A stretch of 57,659 nt of DNA, taken from NCBI GenBank assembly GCA_018266875.1, contig JAFDZR010000052.1:1-57659 (forward strand). The letters are read 5' to 3'. The translations under genes were made by a program, and so were the position numbers. The notes below the pieces were generated by a model, which did no database searches, was not told the DNA's origin, and was given only the letters and a program-made list of their open reading frames with translations. Shown piece by piece: positions 24,992-33,852 of the stretch (position 1 is its first letter; every line of letters begins with the position of its first letter). Source of the DNA: Bacteroidota bacterium. Lineage in GTDB: Bacteria; Bacteroidota; Ignavibacteria; Tepidaquicellales; Tepidaquicellaceae.

Positions 24992-26131
24992 TTACTGTTT
25001 CATCAGTTCAGAGATCATTAGTGCGGCGTTTTCCGCAGAATCTTTGTCAGTAAGTACCCGCCTGAGCTCTTTGAAATCTTCCAAAAGTTTCAGCCTGTAC
25101 TCCCTGTCGGCGAGTATTTTCCTGCCTTCTTCAAAAATTTTCACCGGTTCCATTTTTTCCTGCAGAAATTCCTTTACAGCTGATCTCTTAAGAAGAATAT
25201 TTATCATGGCAATGTGATCGACTTTTATGAGTCTCTTTCCTATCGCATAATTTAAGGCTCCGGTTTTATAAACCACGCAGAAAGGAGTTCCGATAAGGGC
25301 GCATTCCATTGTTGAAGTTCCAGATTTTGTTATCACAAGATCTGAATTCAGAATGGTTTTGTAATTGATGTCATCATTTCCTTCGGAAATAACCAGATTG
25401 AATTTACGGTTTTTAATAAACGGCTTATAATATGATATATCAAAATTATCCGAACAGATGATATTGATATTACAGTCAATCTCATTCAGAAAAAGATCAG
25501 CGGTTTTCACCATTTCCGGCAATATAAGTCTGATCTCATCTTTACGGCTGCCGGGCATAAAGCTGATTGCAGCTTTATCGTTTTTCATCTTTTTATTTGC
25601 TGAAAGAAAAGAATCAATTCTTTTTATCAAAGGATGACCGGCAAATTCTGCTTTTACATTTTCATTCCTGTAGAAATCAACTTCGAATGGAAAAACAACT
25701 ATCATCAGATCGATACATCTCTGTATGATTTTAACTCTGCTCTTATGCCATGCCCACAGCTGAGGAGAGATATAATATACAATTTTCCCTTTGAAATTTT
25801 TACGAATGCCGGAAGCAATTTTCAGATTGAAACCCGGAAAGTCAACAAGAATCAGAACGTCCGGTTCGTATTCGAGAATGAATTCCGATGTTCTGTTAAT
25901 TATGCTTTTTAATTTTTTGATATTCCTGATTACAGCGGAAAAGCCGATATAATTTACAGTGCTTTTGTCAAAAAGAAGTTCAGTTCCGGCTGCTTTAAGA
26001 AATTGCCCGCCAATGCCTTTGACTGTTAAATGGGGAAAAAGAATCTGCAGCTGTCTGATAAGAGAAGAAGCGTGCATATCTCCTGAAGATTCACCTGCAA
26101 TGATAAAGATTTTTTTTGATTTGGAAATCAA
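24992..26131 (-). CDS. lpxB: Lipid-A-disaccharide synthase
   Basis: GT19 glycosyltransferase of 379 aa that joins UDP-diacylglucosamine to lipid X. It opens KKIFIIAGESSGDMHAS, followed by GIGGQFLKAAGTELLFD, YISPQLWAWHKSRV, FEVDFYR, AISFMPGSRKDEI and ITKSGTSTMECAL, all typical of LpxB. The start codon is TTG at 26131 and no ATG is available before the conserved start. It heads a tightly packed leftward operon of nine genes. Catalysis occurs at the cytosolic face of the inner membrane. Confidence 0.96.
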   Translation of the reverse strand: MISKSKKIFIIAGESSGDMHASSLIRQLQILFPHLTVKGIGGQFLKAAGTELLFDKSTVNYIGFSAVIRNIKKLKSIINRTSEFILEYEPDVLILVDFPGFNLKIASGIRKNFKGKIVYYISPQLWAWHKSRVKIIQRCIDLMIVVFPFEVDFYRNENVKAEFAGHPLIKRIDSFLSANKKMKNDKAAISFMPGSRKDEIRLILPEMVKTADLFLNEIDCNINIICSDNFDISYYKPFIKNRKFNLVISEGNDDINYKTILNSDLVITKSGTSTMECALIGTPFCVVYKTGALNYAIGKRLIKVDHIAMINILLKRSAVKEFLQEKMEPVKIFEEGRKILADREYRLKLLEDFKELRRVLTDKDSAENAALMISELMKQ

Positions 26132-26192
26132 ATCAGAAATTGATTGACTAATTAAAAATACTAAATTAAAATACTAATTATGAAATATTCCG

Positions 26193-27551
26193 TTAACTCA
26201 TTATTCTTTCGGCAGCTTCTTCGCCTGAATTTACGGCCCCTTCCATAAATCCCTGCCAGTCAGCAATATGTTCTCCGGCAAAGTAAATATTCCCGGCATT
26301 CTCTCTTAAGACCGGCATAACTCCGAACCACTGTCCTTTACCGTAAAGAGCGTATGCGCCTTTTGAGAATTCATCATCGCCCCAGTAATAGTTTATATTA
26401 TTCTCTGCAAATTTTGAAACGTCACCCATTGCAGGCTGAAGAGTACCAGTAATGATTTTTATTCTTTCAGGTTTATCCATTTTGGAAAGAATATCTGCTT
26501 TGTCACCGATTGCATAAGTTACAAGAACTCCTTTCGGTGATTTTTGATTTTTGGTTGCATGATAAAAATAATGAGTATAAGAATCTGTTAGAATGCTGAA
26601 TGCTTCATCTTTCCAGAATCTTTCGCTGAATAATGTTGCAGATTTTATTATTCTGCAGTACTGCAGAGCGTTAATTGCTTCTTTCTTTTCCTTAGATAAT
26701 GCAGGATACCAGTTTATTTTACTCATTGAAAAAGTAGGAATGGCGCAGATAAGTTTATCACAGGTAAATATTTTGCCGTTGCTGCATTTCAGAGTGATCC
26801 TGCCGGAATCGTTTACATCCGTAACCTTGTGATCAGTGAGAATGTTTTCATGACCTATTTTTTCCGCAAGCGAATCCGCAATAAGTTTATTTCCTCCTTT
26901 TACCTTAAAGTCCATTTCATTGTATTCATTTGATTCCGCATATTCTGCAAGGGCAGAGTATGCAGAAACAAATCGGATTGATTCGCCGAAATCCGTGCTG
27001 TCAGCATATTCCCGAATATCGAGGTCTTTGGCGGGAATGTCATTATTCATTAAAAATCTCCACCAGTCCATTTTATCAAGTTGTATTTTTTCCTCATCAG
27101 TCAGTAACTTGTATTCGGATAATATTTTTTCAAATTTTAAATTCCATTCCGGGGAAAAATCCCATTCCTCCGGTCTGTAGAATTTGCCTTTGTAAATAAG
27201 TCTGTCGTTGAATCTGTTGTTTTCAATTTCAAGACCGAATTCTTTACAGAGACTGATTATCCTTTGATGAGAACCGCCAATCCATTCTGCACCAAGTTCA
27301 ACCACCAGATTTTCATTCTCATCAATTACATGAGAAAAAACCCTTCCTCCTGTCCGTTTGCGCGCTTCAAGTACCGTGACGTCAAACCCGTTCTCCTGAA
27401 GCTTATTGGCTGCTGCAAGACCGGAAAATCCCGCCCCGATAATTACCACAGACGGTTTTGATAAAAGATTCAATGAAAATTTATTTCCTGCTAACATTGA
27501 ACCTGCTGCAATCAGCGAAGATTGTTTGATAAATTCTCTTCTTGAGGTCAT
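26193..27551 (-). CDS. Tat-exported flavin monoamine oxidase
   Basis: FAD-dependent amine oxidase of 452 aa. The N-terminus MTSRREFIKQSS with a hydrophobic run after it is a twin-arginine signal. The FAD-binding loop GAGFSGLAAANKLQENG is at residues 39-55 and LEARKRTGGRVFS follows. The C-terminal FAD motif YFAGEHIADWQGFMEGA is present. The Tat signal implies that the folded, FAD-loaded enzyme acts outside the cytoplasm. Candidate substrates are biogenic amines or amino acids; nothing nearby identifies one. It is transcribed away from the type III PKS gene, with a 185-base gap between them. Confidence 0.9.
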   Translation of the reverse strand: MTSRREFIKQSSLIAAGSMLAGNKFSLNLLSKPSVVIIGAGFSGLAAANKLQENGFDVTVLEARKRTGGRVFSHVIDENENLVVELGAEWIGGSHQRIISLCKEFGLEIENNRFNDRLIYKGKFYRPEEWDFSPEWNLKFEKILSEYKLLTDEEKIQLDKMDWWRFLMNNDIPAKDLDIREYADSTDFGESIRFVSAYSALAEYAESNEYNEMDFKVKGGNKLIADSLAEKIGHENILTDHKVTDVNDSGRITLKCSNGKIFTCDKLICAIPTFSMSKINWYPALSKEKKEAINALQYCRIIKSATLFSERFWKDEAFSILTDSYTHYFYHATKNQKSPKGVLVTYAIGDKADILSKMDKPERIKIITGTLQPAMGDVSKFAENNINYYWGDDEFSKGAYALYGKGQWFGVMPVLRENAGNIYFAGEHIADWQGFMEGAVNSGEEAAERIMS

Positions 27552-27736
27552 AATAAGAATTAATTTTGATTTTAAAATACTTAATTGAAGTAAATTTAGA
27601 AACTCAAACGGACAATGTATTAAAAAAGACTTACGTTTAAAATTTTTGTTTATAACCCAGCCGAAAAAATAAATATAATTATTACATTCAATTTGAACTT
27701 AAAGAACATTAGATTTATTTACTTAATAAAAAAAAC

Positions 27737-28819
27737 TTGCCTGAAATAATATCTGTTTCAAAATTAGATATGCCTTACAGGATCCCTCAGAAAGTCATGA
27801 GGGATTTTGCAGTGTCCACGTTTTCGGGAAATTTCCCGGACACTGAGAGACTTCTGCCTGTATTTGAGAATTCTGATATCAATGAAAGGAATCTATGTGT
27901 TCCCCTGGAATATTTTAATCAGAAAAAAAGCTTTGCGCAGAGAAATAATGATTATCTGAAACTGGCTGTTGACATGGCTTCCGAAGTCATACTGAAATGC
28001 ATTTCTGATTCCGGATTTGACAAGAATGACATTACTGATTTCATATATATTTCTTCCACAGGCATTTCCACTCCCAGTCCGGATGCATACATTATCAACA
28101 GACTGAAACTTAATAACAATATTAACAGATATCCGCTCTGGGGGCTTGGATGCGCAGGAGGTGCAGCGGGAACCGCAAAAGCAGGGACGATTGCCAAAGC
28201 AGATCCTGACTCTCTTGTTCTTGTCGTGACCTGCGAACTGTGTTCTCTTACTTTTCTCAGCGGGGATTATACTAAAAGTAATTTTGTTGCGACAAGTTTA
28301 TTTTCAGACGGTGTGGCGGCGGTCCTTGTAAAAGGCGACGGGCTGGATTCGGACCGCGTATCTGATAAAAGGATTCTGATAAAAGATTCAGCCAGTAATA
28401 TATATTATGATTCGATCGACGTTATGGGATGGGATGTTACTGACGAAGGACTTAAAGTCATATTCTCCAAGGATATACCTTCGATCGTGGAAAATAATCT
28501 AAAACCGGAAATAGATAAATTTTTATTGAAAAGTAATCTTGCTGCCTCAGACATTAAAAATTACATAACGCATCCCGGTGGCGTAAAGGTGATAGATTCA
28601 TACATAAGATGCCTTGAACTGGAAGAATGCAGTCTGAATATCACAAGGGAGACTCTCAGGAATTACGGAAACATGTCGAGCGCGACAGTTTTATATGTTC
28701 TCGATAATTTCGTCAGGAAAGGTCTCAGGGAAGGTCCCGGTTTAATGACTTCACTTGGTCCGGGATTTTCAAGTGAAATGGTACTTCTGGATATAGAAAA
28801 ATCTGATCAAGACGGATAA
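27737..28819 (+). CDS. Type III polyketide synthase
   Basis: Chalcone-synthase-like homodimeric enzyme of 360 aa that extends an acyl-CoA with malonyl-CoA. The catalytic triad is readable: C139 in WGLGCAGGA, H279 in ITHPGG and N312 in YGNMSSAT, with the GPGF loop near residue 341. The WGLGCAGGA form groups with bacterial alkylpyrone or alkylresorcinol synthases such as BpsA. A methyltransferase of the ICMT type follows after 18 bases, the same pairing seen as bpsA-bpsB in Bacillus. The probable product is a long-chain pyrone or resorcinol lipid; starter length cannot be predicted here. Translation starts at TTG. Confidence 0.92.
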   Translation: MPEIISVSKLDMPYRIPQKVMRDFAVSTFSGNFPDTERLLPVFENSDINERNLCVPLEYFNQKKSFAQRNNDYLKLAVDMASEVILKCISDSGFDKNDITDFIYISSTGISTPSPDAYIINRLKLNNNINRYPLWGLGCAGGAAGTAKAGTIAKADPDSLVLVVTCELCSLTFLSGDYTKSNFVATSLFSDGVAAVLVKGDGLDSDRVSDKRILIKDSASNIYYDSIDVMGWDVTDEGLKVIFSKDIPSIVENNLKPEIDKFLLKSNLAASDIKNYITHPGGVKVIDSYIRCLELEECSLNITRETLRNYGNMSSATVLYVLDNFVRKGLREGPGLMTSLGPGFSSEMVLLDIEKSDQDG

Positions 28820-28837
28820 ATATATATTGCCTATACC

Positions 28838-29344
28838 ATGACATTTTTTTTAATTATTGTTTCAGTTGTGATAATTCAGAGATTAACTGAACTTGTGATC
28901 TCCCGAAAAAATGCCGGATGGCTCATCAGTCAGGGAGCGGTTGAATACGGAAGAGAGCATTATATTTTTATTGTACTGCTGCATTCGCTTTTTTTTATTT
29001 CAATGACTGCGGAGTTCTTCATAAAAGACGGAGAGTATAATTTAAATATTATTAATTATTTGTTTTTGGTATTTTTCATCATTCTTCAGATCGCAAGGGT
29101 CTCGATACTCGTATCGCTCGGCAGATACTGGAACACGAGAATTTACAGGATACACGGCTCTGAACTGATTAGAACTGGACTTTACCGGTATTTCAGGCAT
29201 CCTAATTATATAATAGTGGTCTGCGAGATATTTACACTGCCGATGATATTTGATCTTTATTTTACGGCTGTTGTATTTACGATACTGAATGCAGCTATGC
29301 TGTCTGTAAGGATCAGAACTGAGAATGAAGCTTTAAAAATTTAA
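28838..29344 (+). CDS. Isoprenylcysteine carboxyl methyltransferase-family protein
   Basis: Integral membrane protein of 168 aa with four or five helices. The C-terminal SAM-binding signature SLGRYWNTRIYR, GLYRYFRHPNYIIV and RIRTENEAL belongs to the ICMT/PEMT family. In Bacillus and Streptomyces such proteins sit beside type III PKS genes and methylate the polyketide hydroxyl group (BpsB, SrsB). The 18-base spacing after the PKS gene supports the same role here, which remains inference. Confidence 0.85.
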   Translation: MTFFLIIVSVVIIQRLTELVISRKNAGWLISQGAVEYGREHYIFIVLLHSLFFISMTAEFFIKDGEYNLNIINYLFLVFFIILQIARVSILVSLGRYWNTRIYRIHGSELIRTGLYRYFRHPNYIIVVCEIFTLPMIFDLYFTAVVFTILNAAMLSVRIRTENEALKI

Positions 29345-29355
29345 ATTATCCGAAA

Positions 29356-29667
29356 ATGAAAATTCAATTAAAAGAAATCTGTCACGGCAGAAGCGGTGAT
29401 AAAGGCGATGCGGCTAACATAGGTCTTATTGCTTACAAGAAAGAAGATTATGAACTCATAAGAAAAGAAGTCACTGCAGAGAAAGTGAAAAAATTCTTTG
29501 AAGGAATTTGCGAAGGCGAAGTAATAAGATATGAAATGCCGAATATCAGCGCTTTGAATTTCATACTGAACAATACTTTAGGCGGCGGCGGAACTGTATC
29601 GCTCAAGCTCGATGCTCAGGGCAAGACACTTGCATCTGCATTGCTTAAAATGGAAATTGATAAATAA
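29356..29667 (+). CDS. AtuA-like ferredoxin-fold protein
   Basis: Protein of 103 aa with LKEICHGRSGDKGDAANIGLIA and ALNFILNNTLGGGGTVSLKLDAQGK (read as two motifs), matching the C-terminal domain of AtuA (acyclic terpene utilisation) as a stand-alone protein. It has no cysteines for a cluster apart from one near the start. It lies 11 bases after the methyltransferase gene and 27 bases before prfB. Its role is unknown; its place suggests a helper for the polyketide step or for acyl-CoA handling. Confidence 0.82.
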   Translation: MKIQLKEICHGRSGDKGDAANIGLIAYKKEDYELIRKEVTAEKVKKFFEGICEGEVIRYEMPNISALNFILNNTLGGGGTVSLKLDAQGKTLASALLKMEIDK

Positions 29668-29694
29668 ACGATTAATAAATTAAACCAATAAAAA

Positions 29695-30787
29695 ATGTTT
29701 GAACAGCAGAAGTACAGATTAAAGGATTCGAAAGATAAAATAGATTCATTACGGAGGTTTCTTTGAAATCGATAAAAAGATAACAAGAACTAAGGAACTG
29801 GAATCCGGCATAAACGATGAAAAATTCTGGGAAGACAATAAGTCCGCGCAAAAAATCCTTCAGGAAATATCCAATCTTAAAAAATGGGTTGAAGAATACA
29901 GCAAAGTAGAAAGAAAATTCAACGACATTAACTCTCTGATAGAAATGGCAGAGTCAGAAGAAGATGAATCTCTTACAGAAGAGATTGTCAGGGACATTGA
30001 TGTATTCGAAAAGGAACTGTCGGAGATTGAATTCAAAAACATGCTCTCCGACAAGGATGATATCAGAGATGCAATCATTACTATAAATTCCGGAGCAGGT
30101 GGAACTGAATCCCAGGACTGGGCGGAGATGCTGTTAAGAATGTATCTCAGATACTGCGAGAAGAACGGATTCAAGGCAAGTCTGGTGGACAGACTGGACG
30201 GGGACGGGGCAGGAATAAAAAGCGCAACAGTGGAAGTAAGCGGAGAATACGCTTACGGATATCTCAAAGCTGAGAACGGAGTTCACCGACTGGTAAGGAT
30301 TTCACCGTTTGATTCAAATAAAAAAAGGCACACTTCATTTGCTGCGGTTTATGTAAGTCCTGTAATTGATGATGAGATTGAAATAGAGATAAATCCCGCT
30401 GACATAAAAATAGACACATTCAGGGCAGGAGGAGCGGGCGGTCAGAATGTTAACAAAGTAGAAACAGCGATCCGTATCACTCATCATCCTTCGGGAATTG
30501 TGGTTCAGTGTCAGAACGAAAGATCACAGAACCAGAACAAGATGAATGCAATGAAAATGCTGAAATCAAAACTTTACATGATCGAAAAAGAAAAAGAACT
30601 TGCCAGAATTCAGTCAATTGAAAGCTCTAAGAAAAAGATCGAATGGGGAAGTCAGATCAGGTCTTATGTATTTCATCCTTACAACATGGTAAAAGACCAC
30701 AGAACAGATTTTGAAACAAGCGATACGCAGGGAGTAATGGACGGGGAGATTGACGGATTCATAAAAGCATACTTGATGGAAAAATAA
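29695..30787 (+). CDS. prfB: Peptide chain release factor 2 (programmed +1 frameshift)
   Basis: RF2 releases peptides at UGA and UAA codons. The gene starts at ATG 29695, reads 23 codons to CTT (29761-29763), meets an in-frame TGA (29764-29766), and continues in the +1 frame from 29765 to 30787 for a 363-residue protein. The recoding signal is complete: an internal Shine-Dalgarno GGAGG (29753-29757), three spacer bases, then CTTTGA. The SPF codon-recognition tripeptide falls at about 203-205 and the catalytic GGQ at about 248-250, as in other RF2 proteins. Low RF2 slows termination at TGA and favours the shift, giving self-regulation. A naive start at 29945 would truncate the protein. Confidence 0.97.
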
Positions 30788-30790
30788 AGT

Positions 30791-32008
30791 ATGAATTATA
30801 AACTGTTCATTGCCGGGAGATTTCTGTTTTCAAAAGGTGAATCAAAATTCATTTCTTTCATCACATATATTTCCATACTTGGGGTAACGCTCGGGGTTGC
30901 AGCGCTTATAATTACTGTATCGGTTCTCAACGGATTTGAAAAAGAGATCCGTGACAAGGTAGCCGGACTGGTTTCTCATATTCAGATATCTTCATTTCTA
31001 TCAGAAGGACTTCCGGATCATGAAGCTGCAATTCAGAAAATGAAAAACGATATTAAAGGTCTGAAGGGAATCTCTCCCATAGTTCAGAAAGAGGCGGTGA
31101 TAAGATATAAATCAGTTGTGGAAGGGATTATTTTAAAGGGGATCAATATAGAAACAGACCTTTCAACTGCGCGCAGCAAGGTTGTCAGAGGAACTTTTGA
31201 CCTTACGCCACAGGACAGTATATTTTCAAAGCTGATCATCGGAGACAAGCTTGCCGGTAAACTCGGAATTGAACCGGGCAATAAGGTAATTGTTTTCGGT
31301 ATAAACGGCATTCCGGGACCTTTCAATCAGCCCAAGATAAAACAATTCATAGTCAGCGGAATTTATGAAACGGGATTGAGAGACCTTGATGATATAATAA
31401 TTTATACTGACATTAATACCGCGCAGAAACTTTTCAATTTTGGAGATAATGTAACGGGAATAGAGATAGAGCTTAATGATGTTAACAGAGCGGAAGAAGT
31501 GGTAAGACAGATAAAAGCAGATATCGGATATCCTTATTATCCCAAATCCCTTTTTAAGTTATATAAACCGCTTTTCACATGGGTGGAACTCCAGAAAGCC
31601 CCAATACCGATCGTGCTCGGACTGATAATTCTCGTTGCGACCTTCAATATTGTAGGAACTGTTCTGATGCTCGTCCTTGAGAAGACTCAGTCTATTGGAG
31701 TATTGAAAACTCTCGGAGTCAGCAAATCCGGAATAGTGCGTATTTTTCTTTTTGACGGAATGCTGATTGGAGTTATAGGAATTATACTTGGAAACATTGC
31801 AGGACTTGGAATTTGTTATCTTGAAATGAAATATAAATTCTTTTCACTGCCGGAGGAATATTACATGAAAAGCGTACCTATATTACTGAATCCGGATTAC
31901 ATAATTTTTATATCTGTTATAACTTTCATTCTAACTCTTTCGGCAACGCTTATACCTTCATTTCTTGCTTCGAGGCTGGATCCGGTTAAATCAATCAGAT
32001 TCAGTTGA
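30791..32008 (+). CDS. LolC/LolE-family lipoprotein-releasing ABC permease
   Basis: Inner-membrane protein of 405 aa with one helix near the N-terminus (about 20-50, ITYISILGVTLGVAALIITVS), a large periplasmic domain (about 55-260) and three C-terminal helices of the FtsX/MacB permease fold (VLGLIILVATFNIVGTVLM onwards). SVLNGFEKEIRDKVAGLVSH is typical of LolC/LolE, which extract lipoproteins from the inner membrane. The LolD ATPase gene is not in the window. It starts 3 bases after prfB and overlaps ubiE's possible TTG start. Confidence 0.88.
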   Translation: MNYKLFIAGRFLFSKGESKFISFITYISILGVTLGVAALIITVSVLNGFEKEIRDKVAGLVSHIQISSFLSEGLPDHEAAIQKMKNDIKGLKGISPIVQKEAVIRYKSVVEGIILKGINIETDLSTARSKVVRGTFDLTPQDSIFSKLIIGDKLAGKLGIEPGNKVIVFGINGIPGPFNQPKIKQFIVSGIYETGLRDLDDIIIYTDINTAQKLFNFGDNVTGIEIELNDVNRAEEVVRQIKADIGYPYYPKSLFKLYKPLFTWVELQKAPIPIVLGLIILVATFNIVGTVLMLVLEKTQSIGVLKTLGVSKSGIVRIFLFDGMLIGVIGIILGNIAGLGICYLEMKYKFFSLPEEYYMKSVPILLNPDYIIFISVITFILTLSATLIPSFLASRLDPVKSIRFS

Positions 32009-32010
32009 AT

Positions 32011-32706
32011 ATGCAGCCTGACAAATCAAGAGAAAAGATCGAGGAAATGTTTGACAGCATCGCCCCGACTTATGACAGACTAAATCATCTGTTTACAATG
32101 CGCAGTGATATTGTATGGAGAAGAAAGATCGTCAGAAATCTTGAAAAGAAAAATATGAAGTTTGTAAACATTGTTGATCTTGCGTCAGGCACAGGTGACC
32201 TAACGATGGAGCTGCTGAAGCTCAGCCCTGAAAAAATATATGCAGTCGATATTTCAAGCAAGATGCTTGAAATTCAGAGGACAAAAATTAACGATAACCG
32301 ACTTGAACTTATTCAGTCGGAAGCTTCATCTATGAGTTTTGAAGATGAAAGCATTGATCTTGTGACTATTGGTTTTGGTGTCAGGAATTTTGAGGATCTC
32401 GGGGCATCTCTGAAAGAAATTAACAGAGTGCTCAGAAAAGGAGGCTATCTGGTTGTGATAGAGATGTTTAAAGCACAGAGGCTGAGTTCCAGGGTCTTCA
32501 ATTATTACTTCAGCAGGATAATGCCTTTTCTCGGTAATAAATTATCAAAGAGTAAAAGCGCTTATAATTATCTTTCCGACTCCGTTCAGAACTTTCTGAC
32601 CGTGCATGAATTTCAGGAAATCTGCATCGAAAATAATTTCACTCCGGAAGAAAGCGTGAATAATTTTATCGGCGTGGTGAATACGCTTTATTTCAGGAAA
32701 GTCTGA
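32011..32706 (+). CDS. ubiE: Demethylmenaquinone methyltransferase UbiE/MenG
   Basis: SAM-dependent C-methyltransferase of the quinone pathway (231 aa). Motifs are MFDSIAPTYDRLNHLFTMRSD near the start, the SAM loop DLASGTGDLTMELL and VTIGFGVRNFEDLGASLKEINRVLRKGG (two adjacent family motifs). FCB bacteria use menaquinone, so the menG reaction is likely. ATG 32011 is preferred; a TTG at 32005 overlapping the previous stop would add two residues. It ends the rightward unit that began at 27737. Confidence 0.94.
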   Translation: MQPDKSREKIEEMFDSIAPTYDRLNHLFTMRSDIVWRRKIVRNLEKKNMKFVNIVDLASGTGDLTMELLKLSPEKIYAVDISSKMLEIQRTKINDNRLELIQSEASSMSFEDESIDLVTIGFGVRNFEDLGASLKEINRVLRKGGYLVVIEMFKAQRLSSRVFNYYFSRIMPFLGNKLSKSKSAYNYLSDSVQNFLTVHEFQEICIENNFTPEESVNNFIGVVNTLYFRKV

Positions 32707-32748
32707 ATAATAAAATTTCGTAAAAATAATACACGCTAACAGCAGTAT

Positions 32749-33843
32749 TTATTTGGTTACGATCATTTTTTTGTTTACCAAATTACCTTTATATTCCAGC
32801 CTGTAGAAATAAATTCCGCTTGGAATGTTTGCCGCATTAAATCTTATTTTATAGTAACCTTCATTAAGTTCCTGTTCAATCAATTTCTCTACTAAATTTC
32901 CTTTTGCATCAAATATCCTGAGCTGAGTCAATCCGCTTTCGGGAATCTGGAAAGTAATCAGAGTGGACGGATTAAACGGATTTGGAAAATTCTGATACAG
33001 CTGAAATGTGAGCGGAGAACCGATAACAACTGTTTCATAAAGATCCAGATATTCAAAGTTTCCGTTAAAATCTATCTGCTTCAACCTGTATGAATATGTA
33101 CCCGCGGGAAGATTAAGATCTTCATATGAATATTCATGGGTCTGGTTGGAATTATTATGTCCTTTTATGAATGAAAGCGCTGTCCAGTTATTGCCCGAAT
33201 TTTTTTTTCTCTGTACTTCAAAACCCGAATTATTTATTTCCAGTGAGGTGACCCATTTCAACAATACATTATTCCCGTTTATTATATGCGTAAATGAAAT
33301 TAATTCTACCGGCTGTGGTCTCTGATATTGAGCATACATGAATACTTTGTCGGAAAGATTGAAATAGTTATTTGTCAGACTGCCGGGTGAAGTGAAAGTC
33401 GTATCAAGAAAAAATCCTCCGAAAAGATCTACAAATCTCAGAGTTACACCGCTTGGAAACTGAGGCATATTAAACTGAATAATACTGCCTGAGCCTTTTT
33501 TAAACTGAACTTCGTGAGTTCTTGGACTTTCCGTAAGATTGCTTCCCTGGCGGTAATCTTTTGCAAGCCCCTGAACGGTTCCCTGCGCAAACATAATACT
33601 ATCACGCAGCTGGGTATCTATAAATCTTGCATCAAAGACTCCGGTAGGAGGCTGAGGAGGCAGTTCCTGTTCACCGAATGCTGCATCAATTCCGTTTGTC
33701 GCTGCGGGATCTATTCCGAAAAATAAAGTATCAATTCCGTTTGAAGAGCCGTCTGAAACTATTAAAGGTATCTTGACAAACTGCGCATTAGAGATACAGT
33801 TAAGGAAGAAGATAAATAAAATAGAAAGAAAACTTTTTTTCAT
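32749..33843 (-). CDS. T9SS-exported protein with one B module and FN3-like domain
   Basis: Secreted protein of 364 aa with a signal peptide (1-21, ending SNAQ). Residues about 40-175 are one copy of the B module (LFFGIDPAATNGIDAAFGE then LPPQPPTGVFDARF). An FN3-like domain follows (PVELISFTHII, GFEVQRKK, YRLKQIDFNG). The C-terminal 85 residues are a T9SS sorting domain (QNFPNPFNPSTLITF, GIYFYRL). It is the last gene of a leftward run of five T9SS clients, 9 bases after the one upstream. The role is unknown; exposure at the cell surface is expected. Confidence 0.86.
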   Translation of the reverse strand: MKKSFLSILFIFFLNCISNAQFVKIPLIVSDGSSNGIDTLFFGIDPAATNGIDAAFGEQELPPQPPTGVFDARFIDTQLRDSIMFAQGTVQGLAKDYRQGSNLTESPRTHEVQFKKGSGSIIQFNMPQFPSGVTLRFVDLFGGFFLDTTFTSPGSLTNNYFNLSDKVFMYAQYQRPQPVELISFTHIINGNNVLLKWVTSLEINNSGFEVQRKKNSGNNWTALSFIKGHNNSNQTHEYSYEDLNLPAGTYSYRLKQIDFNGNFEYLDLYETVVIGSPLTFQLYQNFPNPFNPSTLITFQIPESGLTQLRIFDAKGNLVEKLIEQELNEGYYKIRFNAANIPSGIYFYRLEYKGNLVNKKMIVTK

Positions 33844-33852
33844 TTTGAAAAT

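Noticed and set aside
29945..30787. prfB starting at the internal ATG
   Set aside because: The upstream frame with the classic frameshift signal gives a full-length RF2.
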